NCBI RefSeq assembly: GCF_037392515.1
Contig: NC_090290.1
Coordinates: forward strand, 33,811,753 to 33,875,752
Reading direction: 5' to 3'
DNA: 64,000 nucleotides
DNA from: Haliotis asinina
Taxonomy: Eukaryota; Mollusca; Gastropoda; Lepetellida; Haliotidae
The notes beneath the pieces were generated by a model. That model did not search any database and was not told where the DNA came from. It was given only the letters and a program-made list of their open reading frames with translations. Of the stretch, positions 57,270-64,000 are shown one piece after another. The position numbers and the translations under genes are program-made. Position 1 is the first letter of the stretch; each line of letters begins with the position of its first letter.

Positions 57270-57605
57270 TCATTGACGTCCTGTCAGACGTTGAATTTGA
57301 CGTTGAGATATTGCTTCTATTTTGTTAGAGAAGAACATGTTCAGTGCATCCTGGATTTGCACCGGATGGCCACTGTGGCGCAGTTTTTAATCCATAATGT
57401 ATCAAACATGCTCTGTGGGATTGAGACCTGGATATCTGGCTGGGCAAATTAGACTTGCTACGTCCACTTGACGTACGAAACCAAGGGCATGTGCACGATG
57501 TGGTGTAATATTGTCGTACATGAAGACTGGCCGTATGTTTAGAGGATAGTCTTCGAAATGTGGCACAACAACGCTCTCTAGGATGTCGGAGCTATTGGTG
57601 TTACG
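57270..57605 (-). pseudogene. Tc1/mariner transposase C-terminal half, inactivated
   Basis: The minus strand reads SSDILESVVVPHFEDY, then RPVFMYDNITPHRAHALGFV, then ICPARYPGLNPTEHV and a TGA where the family has tryptophan. The D of MYDN and the E of NPTEH are the second and third catalytic acids, 34 residues apart in the usual DD34E spacing. After the stop it still follows the family (Q.ALNMFF...ISQRQIQRLTGR). The N-terminal half is not present upstream. Confidence 0.9.
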
Positions 57606-58114
57606 TAAATATCAGCATAATATTTGTGTCTTTCACTAGTCATATATATGCATCAAAAGACTTCAAAACAGACAGTGGCTAATATTATTCTGTCTTAATA
57701 GTTCTTAATCACGTGTGAATTATCATAGGTCAGGAAAGTATGGACCTCAGTAGAATGAGAAACTGTCTGGCTCATTCATTAAATGTATACTTCCAATTAT
57801 TATGGGTTGAAATCATCGGTTTTCTATAAAATGACACACAATATACGTTTCCAGAGATATGTATTCTTATATACATGAAAATAGGATCGAAATTGGCATG
57901 GATCATAGATAATAGTTGTTCATAGATAATAGTGACATCGTAGAAGATTGCGATATGTCTAGTACATATTGCTAAAAATACACAAAACTAGAGAATGCCC
58001 AAGGCAACGTACCAAACATATAGTCCCTTAGAAATGAAAAAATGTGTCATCAGGGCAGTTTGGAAATGATAATATGATTTCATACTGTACTGGTCCGCAT
58101 ACAAGGCGCCTGAA
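57606..58114. other. 3' flank of the GPCR gene
   Basis: AT-rich. CATAGATAATAGT occurs twice in tandem near 57904-57933. No clear AATAAA was found on the minus strand close to the stop codon. Confidence 0.4.
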
Positions 58115-59146
58115 TTATGAAGGGCGAGTGGAAAGGGTTATGTACTGTGAGGCTAGTGTTGCTGGTGTTTGATTGCGACACACAAACATGTCAATGAATT
58201 GGTTCCTGAATCTTCGAGCACTGAAGGAATACAGGTAAAAGTTAATCGCATGTGTCGAGTCACACAAAATATAAGCAATGGTATCAATGAGATACAGAAC
58301 CGCTCCCTCCATAGACTTGTTCGTTGGAGTCAGGTAAGGCGACATCACGAGCAGCACGCATCTTGGGGTAGTTAGAACCACCAAGGTTATTGCCGATACT
58401 ACAAGCATAATAGTGATCTGACGTTGACGGTCTGTTGGTGAATTGCGATCAGTGATCGATTCGTTTCTGTTCAAAGACCTCCGGTCCTTGGTAGACTTTA
58501 CAATACCAGCTATGATGAGTAGGTTAAACACTAGAAGCAGGATGCATGGCATAACGGCATACACGATGACATTGATCCAATACCATATATGGACCATGAA
58601 ATATAAATATCTCTCGTTGATTTTGCAAAACACCTTTTTGTTGTGGGCAATATAACTGTAATCCATTGTCCAGAACAGGTGAAGAAACAAGGCTACAAGG
58701 GGAATGGTTATCGATATAACTACTGACAAGGATTTCCTGAAGGTCCATATTTTGCCGATCTGGAACGGAAACCACACGGCAGCGAACCTCTCAATTGACA
58801 AGCCGACAAGCAGCCAGTTTCCGTAAGTAATGAGAAAGTTACCACTGAATCCGAGAAATTTGCAGCCAAACAGTCCAATCTGTACTCCTCGGTCAGGCAG
58901 CACGAACATAAGAAGCTTGTTGACGATGGCCATGTTATCGACGATGGCGAGGAGGGCGATGTAAACAGTGAGAGACCTTAATGGCGATATCTTAAAAATG
59001 GTGATGATTGTGAAGCAGTTTCCGGGAAATCCAAGTGCAAATATAACCCACAGGTAGTACGTTTCAATTCCATAAGCAACGTCATCAACCGTCCTCCAAC
59101 CTTCTTGGTTTCTTTGTGAAGTGTAGTTAGACATGTTTGCGTTCAT
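58115..59146 (-). CDS. Class A (rhodopsin-like) GPCR, single coding exon, 343 aa
   Basis: Seven hydrophobic segments lie at about residues 29-52, 60-82, 95-118, 137-160, 183-213, 242-267 and 282-307. Landmarks: GN at 42-43 in TM1; D70 in TM2; C95 in TM3 paired with C174 in the second extracellular loop; ERF at 119-121 in place of DRY; P200 in TM5; TTPR at 259-262 with no CWxP in TM6; NFYLY at 302-306 in place of NPxxY. N-glycosylation sites NMS and NYT are in the N-terminus. C323 after TM7 may be palmitoylated. The length is normal for the family. The variants resemble lineage-expanded invertebrate receptors, either neuropeptide-like or chemosensory; the ligand cannot be told. The start is the first ATG, and the frame is intact. 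Confidence 0.92.
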   Translation of the reverse strand: MNANMSNYTSQRNQEGWRTVDDVAYGIETYYLWVIFALGFPGNCFTIITIFKISPLRSLTVYIALLAIVDNMAIVNKLLMFVLPDRGVQIGLFGCKFLGFSGNFLITYGNWLLVGLSIERFAAVWFPFQIGKIWTFRKSLSVVISITIPLVALFLHLFWTMDYSYIAHNKKVFCKINERYLYFMVHIWYWINVIVYAVMPCILLLVFNLLIIAGIVKSTKDRRSLNRNESITDRNSPTDRQRQITIMLVVSAITLVVLTTPRCVLLVMSPYLTPTNKSMEGAVLYLIDTIAYILCDSTHAINFYLYSFSARRFRNQFIDMFVCRNQTPATLASQYITLSTRPS

Positions 59147-59266
59147 CCTGATAACACTGGGTCCTCAAGAAATTTATTGCGATCACTTTGGTTGAGAATC
59201 GTGTACAGAGATGTAGTTTTTCTCTTGATCTGATCTATTGGTCATCTACTGGTCACTGGTGCCCAC
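59147..59266 (-). promoter_or_regulatory. Probable 5' UTR exon portion of the GPCR, with a 3' splice site
   Basis: On the minus strand CCTTTTCTCTATATTTACAG precedes GTGGGC at 59266: a pyrimidine-rich tract and AG acceptor 120 bases before the ATG. An upstream non-coding exon would then exist at higher coordinates. It was not located. Confidence 0.4.
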
Positions 59267-59341
59267 CTGTAAATATAGAGAAAAGGCTGTTGATGGTTGA
59301 AATTTATGTTCAAGACTGAAAGAGGCAAATAATCGGTATAA

Positions 59342-59395
59342 TGTGTGAAGCCTACCTCTTTCGGTCCCGTCGTGATATTGACGTTTCATGTTAAT
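59342..59395 (+). mobile_element. SINE family A fragment
   Basis: GTGTGAAGCCTACCTCTTTC and CCCGTCGTGATATTGACG match the body just after the tRNA-like head. Confidence 0.45.
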
Positions 59396-59449
59396 ACTTT
59401 TAATGTCTCACATTATGACTGATGCAATGATCTCTTACAAAATCCCACC

Positions 59450-59525
59450 AGTAAGTGAGTGAAGTAATATTTAACGTCACATTGGTAATATTTCAGCCAT
59501 ATCGTGACGAAAACCATCAATATTA
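59450..59525 (-). mobile_element. LINE 3' tail fragment
   Basis: GTAAGTGAGTGAAGTAATATTT, AACGTCACATTGGTAATATT and TCAGCCATATCGTGACG match the last 75 bases of the LINE 3' UTR closely. Confidence 0.75.
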
Positions 59526-61599
59526 TAATATAACAAAATCCCAACAGCATCGTGACCTTTTGAGTAATTTGACCTGAGCATTTCCAAGACAGGTCTATCC
59601 CCTGAAGAGCATTTAATTTTACATTGTTGACGCACGCATTTCTTCTGGTAAACAGTGTCAGTGTTGCAGTAAACATTTCACCTCCTGACATTGAGTTCGA
59701 ACTCAAGACATATGGCTAAAAGATTGTTATTATCTGCTCGAATATCTTGTCCTAAGTGTACAGCTACACTTGTTGACAAGGACAGTATGCCAATGCTTTT
59801 GCATTAAAGACAGTTCAGCTAATGTCGAAATTAGGGTGTAAACAGAATAATACATATATCTGACAGCAAGCTATAACCATTGCCTTTACGCGTTGCTGTC
59901 ACTATGTGCTGGTTAAAGTGAAACATGTGAAGGATACTGGTATTTCAGCAGATATGGGAAAGTGTATACGTGGAACATCAACATGAGAATGTTGTTTTGG
60001 GGCGTTACAATTTAGCAGAATGCTGTCTAATGCAACCTGTCTTTTGATATTGGCTAAATTACCATAATCAACAGCACCTGAAAGGATGATGTGAATCCTG
60101 CCGATGCCGATGCCGATGCAGGGAACACGAGTATAATGAGTTGTCTTTGGTTGCAAGCAAAGTTTTTATCATGTATTGTTAAGTGGAGTGATATTGTTTC
60201 TGGCGTTTTACACGTGTACAGGCGTTAAACGTAATTATACGTAATTCACAAACAACAGTAACGGCCTTCCTTCATTTATATTATAAATGTGACGAAGTAC
60301 AAATTCTTAGAAATCACCTGCAAGGCATGACTGATTTGTTCATCATGAAAAGTTTCATTCAGCGCTCATGTCAGTGATATGTTAAGTGTTTATGTATTTC
60401 ACTTCGTATCAAAACTGTGAATTATGTCCATTTGTAAAATGCAAACGAAAATGGTATGTATGGTTGAGGTGAAAGTTTTATTTCCCAGGATTGAGCTGAA
60501 ACGTAACTTTAACATAAACAACAGAATTTTAATGCTAAAGTATTAAAACGCCTAACGCCTTAATGCCAAAAGACAGTTTCTACTGTTGCAGCGCGAAACA
60601 CCTTACTTACCAAACACACAACTGTGATATGCAAATGCAAAGTCACTGGTACTGGAAAAAAACATTTATGACGATACAATGCATGCATATTTCATAGAAG
60701 AACACATGAAAGGACACATGCATATTTTCATAGAATTTTCTTATATTTCTGAACACTCGGGGACGAGAGAATGCATGATTGCAAGTACATATTAGTGCAC
60801 ATAGTGAGTTAATGATCCAATGCATTGGTTGTATTTTGATATCCTAACGCAGTGTTGAATTTGGATGCCAGAAGACTAGATGACGAATAAATGGTTGACA
60901 TTTTAGACTAGAATTCTCAAGGGTGTAGTTTCAGTTCGTAGCATCTTAGATACCAAAAGACTTGGTGATGATCTAATGTCTGGATCAAACAGTTTATATA
61001 TGTATACACCAGGACACGTGGTGGCGACAATTCAGTGCATGACTTATAGTTGGATACCACAAGGCACAGCTATGATAATCCTATGGATGTTGGTTAAGTT
61101 GTTCTTCAAGTAGTTAGTAGTTCTTAATAGTAGCAAACGCATTGTTTCTTAGTACCAGAACACAAAATGGTGCAAGGCCAATGCAGACATTATGCTTCTA
61201 TACCAGAACGGTGAGTGCTGTTTCATTGCATGCACTGTACCACAGTGCTGGAACTAACAAATCTGATGTTTCAATGCATGAACCAAACCCTTTATAGATT
61301 CGCTTTGACAACGACAAAAACAAAACAAAACATGTACAGAAAACAGAAAATTAAACATATTTACCTTTAATATTTTAATCTTACCATTGTAGAAAACGAA
61401 ATTTACATTCTATTTATACTGAAATCCATTAAAATGCAATTTGCCATTCATACTTTCTTTACTCACACAAGTGTCAACATATATAGATGTAACTGGCAGA
61501 CATGTTTTAGATATACATCTGTGGATAACCTAATCGGAAAATGCCCAATCAACAACAACGTCAGTGACGCAACAACGACATCAAACAAAGGAGGGGTCA
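59526..61599. other. No recognisable feature
   Basis: AT-rich sequence. A GCCGATGCCGATGC triplet-like run occurs near 60101. Chance frames only. Confidence 0.4.
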
Positions 61600-61990
61600 C
61601 TTACAGTCAGTATCGTGTGAGTCCACCGTGCACTGCAAGACACTGGAAGACACAGATTTCTCAGAAACAGCTGTGGGATTGTCTGCCAGTGATGATGAAG
61701 GGCTGGTGTCAATTCAGCACTTGCCCTTGGTTATGTAACCACCCCTTCCAAAACGACCATGTTCAAAAAACACTGTTTGGCGAAAGCAATTCTTCTCTCC
61801 GTCGATAAATCCGTTGACGTCCATTTGCAAACCTGCGTTAAGGCATCTTCGCACCGTTTGAGCACAGACATGACGTTGTCTTGTCACAGTTGTCCTCTTT
61901 GCAGCATCAGCAGCTGTTTTGAACCAATTCCGGAAGTGTAAGACTCTGATATTGCGGTCCTGACGCGCTGTCGTTAAGGGTGATGCGCCA
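61600..61990 (-). pseudogene. Internally deleted Tc1/mariner transposase
   Basis: From about 61985 downward the minus strand reads LTTARQDRNIRVLHFRNWFK, TAADAAKR, then VCAQTVRRCLNAGLQ, the helix-turn-helix DNA-binding region of Tc1-like transposases. It then jumps to FEHGRFGRGG (a GGG-containing block of the catalytic domain) and later WQTIPQLFLRNLC and ARWTHT, the C-terminal end. The DDE core between them is missing. The plus-strand frame 61434-61808 is its antisense. Confidence 0.75.
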
Positions 61991-62282
61991 TTTTGTGGAC
62001 AAACGCAACACTTCCGGGGGCCCTAAAACTTTGTCTGAGTTGATCAAAGTTGACCACATCGAGAATCTGATTCATTTTGTGATGGCATTCAGTATATCTT
62101 TTGCCATTTTCATGTGCAGCTTATATTAACGAATGTTAAGAATAGACTAAAATGTTGGAATGACACAACTGACAACATACAAATGAAACGTTCGCTCTGA
62201 TTTCATCGTAAGGAAAACACTGGAGCCTGTCCATCGCAAGAAAAGAGCAGAGGTCAGAAGACGAATAATGTCCTTGCGCTGG

Positions 62283-62324
62283 GTGGGACACCACTTGAGC
62301 AATATTTCAGTTATATCATAACGT
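62283..62324 (-). mobile_element. SINE 3' tail fragment (1 of 3)
   Basis: GGGACACCACTTGAGCAATA and TTTCAGTTATATCATAACG is the reverse of the common SINE tail with CACTTGAG for the usual GCTTTTAG. Confidence 0.55.
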
Positions 62325-62517
62325 TCCAACCAACAAACTGTTTGAGAGGCTTTCTAGAAGTTGTAAGTAATGGGAATGACAAGTGTTTACGGATGATCCT
62401 TATTGTATAAGAGCAATGTGTCGGAATAGATACTTATACCGTTTTAAAGTATCGTGCAGCATGAATGTCCTATGACGATGTGTTGTTTGCCCTACATCCA
62501 ACTTCCAAGCGTTCGTG

Positions 62518-62552
62518 TCTGATGGGACGGCACTTAAGCAATATTTTAATTG
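62518..62552 (-). mobile_element. SINE 3' tail fragment (2 of 3)
   Basis: GATGGGACGGCACTTAAGCA then ATATTTTAATTGTACC, a weaker version of the same tail. Confidence 0.45.
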
Positions 62553-62614
62553 TACCTTGAGCTATCTGATACATTTATGCAATATCCTGGATATAACTTA
62601 ATAGATACTGAGCT

Positions 62615-62660
62615 GCGTAGGACGCCGCTTGAGCAATATTTCAGTTACAACATAACGAAT
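62615..62660 (-). mobile_element. SINE 3' tail fragment (3 of 3)
   Basis: TAGGACGCCGCTTGAGCAAT then ATTTCAGTTACAACATAACG, close to the first of the three. Confidence 0.55.
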
Positions 62661-63551
62661 CAGTGGTGATAAACAAATCAACTATTTGCTCAACACCATC
62701 GGAAATTGTGTAACTGCGCTTCATTTGCGTGCTCATACATGAATAAACCTCCATCCCCAACTCCCCTCAACATTAAACGTCCAAGTACAACACGATAACG
62801 GACAAATTGCAGCACGATTTAAACAATATATACACATATAGTGATATCAAATACAAATCAAACTATGATGATAACGATAAATATAGAGGCAAAACAGTCA
62901 CTCACCTCACTCAAACCAGAAGAGAGACTATTCACATGTACAGTCACAGTCACCTTGTTACAGCTCTGTAAGTGAGTTTGGAAACCCGACAGTCGTTTCT
63001 GTACGGAACACGACAGCCTGGGTTGTCATTGATTTCCTCTACACCTTTTCTGCCCTGTGCACAATGGTATATTCCATGGCACTCAGTCGGATTACAAGTG
63101 GAAGTTCAGTACTTCAGTTTATAAAATACCTACGGGTCGGCTGAATATGATTACTTCTACATGGAGGACCAATGGTGAGCGTGTTCTCACGAACGATTAT
63201 TTGTGAGATACATAATTACTCACAAACTGATAAGTGGCTGCGGTGTAACGATCAGCAGAGCGAGGCGTTTTGGAAATCAGAGACGACTTGTTTACTGGAA
63301 ATGGTCGTAAGCAGTGTTTACCCAATAAAGTTTGATTTAAATCTCAAAATGATAAAGTGCCAATCTGCTAAATTCATGACTTTGCAATTCCATTATCTGT
63401 ATTTGATCAAAGGTTATGTGCAAGCGGGAAAAAAACTGCAAATTTCTTAATTTTGAATGGCGACACAAAAAGCTATGGTGCTAGATAAATTGTTTTGTTG
63501 TATCAAAACGCAGATTGCGTGGAACGGGCATCAACTATTGTTAGTAACAAT
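62661..63551. other. No recognisable feature
   Basis: The frame 63172-63450 (92 codons) has no domain. The CACTCACCTCACTC run near 62899 may be a decayed SINE end. Confidence 0.4.
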
Positions 63552-63668
63552 CAAGGGTAGTGTTCTCCGATGATTTGTGATACCACCCTACAAGGGTAGT
63601 GTTCTCCGATGACTTGTGATAACACCCTACAAGGGTAGTGTTCTCCGATGACTTGCGATACCACCCTA
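63552..63668. repeat. 39-bp tandem repeat, three units
   Basis: CAAGGGTAGTGTTCTCCGAT starts at 63552, 63591 and 63630. Units differ at about three positions. Confidence 0.95.
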
Positions 63669-63717
63669 CATCACCATCGCTTTGGAATGGTGACGTATTT
63701 AGTCACTGACCCACGAA

Positions 63718-63785
63718 TACATCTTCAGCAACCCATGTTTGTCTTAAGATGAACGGGATCGGATGGACCGGCTCGTCGTGATCAG
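63718..63785 (+). mobile_element. SINE family B head fragment
   Basis: ATCTTCAGCAACCCATGTTTG, ACGGGATCGGATGG and CCGGCTCGTCGTG correspond to the head region. The rest is absent. Confidence 0.6.
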
Positions 63786-64000
63786 CTGCAGTTGTTATGA
63801 AATGTAGTAGTATACCAACAGAATAGATTAACTTGCATACTATACATTTCATGGAATAAAAGCGATTTGAAAAGATTCATAAATAATCTTAGATAAACAT
63901 ATAGTAATTGCATAAGATGTGATGTCACGTATCGTGCACGATGAACATACACACCTAATGCCTGAAGTTCAAAGATACTGAATACTGAAGAACAGTTGAT
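63786..64000. other. Right edge, no feature
   Basis: AT-rich sequence with nothing recognisable. Confidence 0.5.

Noticed and set aside
58169..58775. Several frames overlapping the GPCR in other phases
   Set aside because: They are shadows of the 343-codon receptor frame.
11894..59146. Idea that the peptide gene and the GPCR are a ligand-receptor pair
   Set aside because: They are 18 kb apart on opposite strands, and proximity is no evidence of pairing in animal genomes. It is kept only as a possible screen.
61434..61808. Plus-strand frame of 124 codons
   Set aside because: Much of it is the antisense of the deleted Tc1 transposase at 61600-61990, and it has no domain.

Overview
The window is eukaryotic nuclear DNA, AT-rich and gene-poor, with split genes and many decayed retroelements. 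The repeats point to a gastropod mollusc, most likely an abalone (Haliotis). Short interspersed elements ending in (CACT)n, with the motif GCTGGAATATTGCT just before, occur about every 2 kb on both strands. I associate that family with abalone genomes from memory; no search was run.

Two protein-coding genes are convincing. (1) A four-exon plus-strand gene can be assembled from splice signals and phase: exons at 11894-11957, 37866-38045, 39273-39309 and 40009-40132. It encodes a 134-residue cysteine-free secreted protein with a signal peptide, four dibasic sites and two amphipathic helical stretches. It looks like a peptide-hormone or neuropeptide precursor of no family I recognise. Intron 1 is about 26 kb and holds most of the window's tandem repeats, including a 29-copy 83-bp satellite. 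(2) A single-exon class A GPCR lies on the minus strand at 58115-59146 (343 aa), with ERF instead of DRY and NFYLY instead of NPxxY. Its 5' UTR probably carries an intron. An open frame at 45203-45775 is doubtful.

Layout: 0.4-5.3 kb, a 5'-truncated, frameshifted LINE of the I superfamily (zinc-knuckle ORF1; endonuclease, reverse transcriptase, RNase H) on the minus strand, with a SINE at its 3' side. 5.3-11.9 kb, repeat debris, an unexplained GC-richer patch, a microRNA-like hairpin and a long fold-back element. 11.9-40.4 kb, the secreted-peptide gene and its repeat-filled introns. 40.4-57 kb, SINEs, a second LINE copy bounded by a 12-bp target-site duplication, microsatellites and Tc1 transposase fossils. 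57-59.3 kb, a Tc1 fossil and the GPCR. 59.3-64 kb, more fossils.

The most interesting connection is among the repeats. The LINE and two otherwise different SINE families end in the same roughly 55-nt tail followed by (CACT)n. This fits one LINE machinery mobilising both SINE families. No tRNA gene, rRNA gene or CRISPR array was seen.
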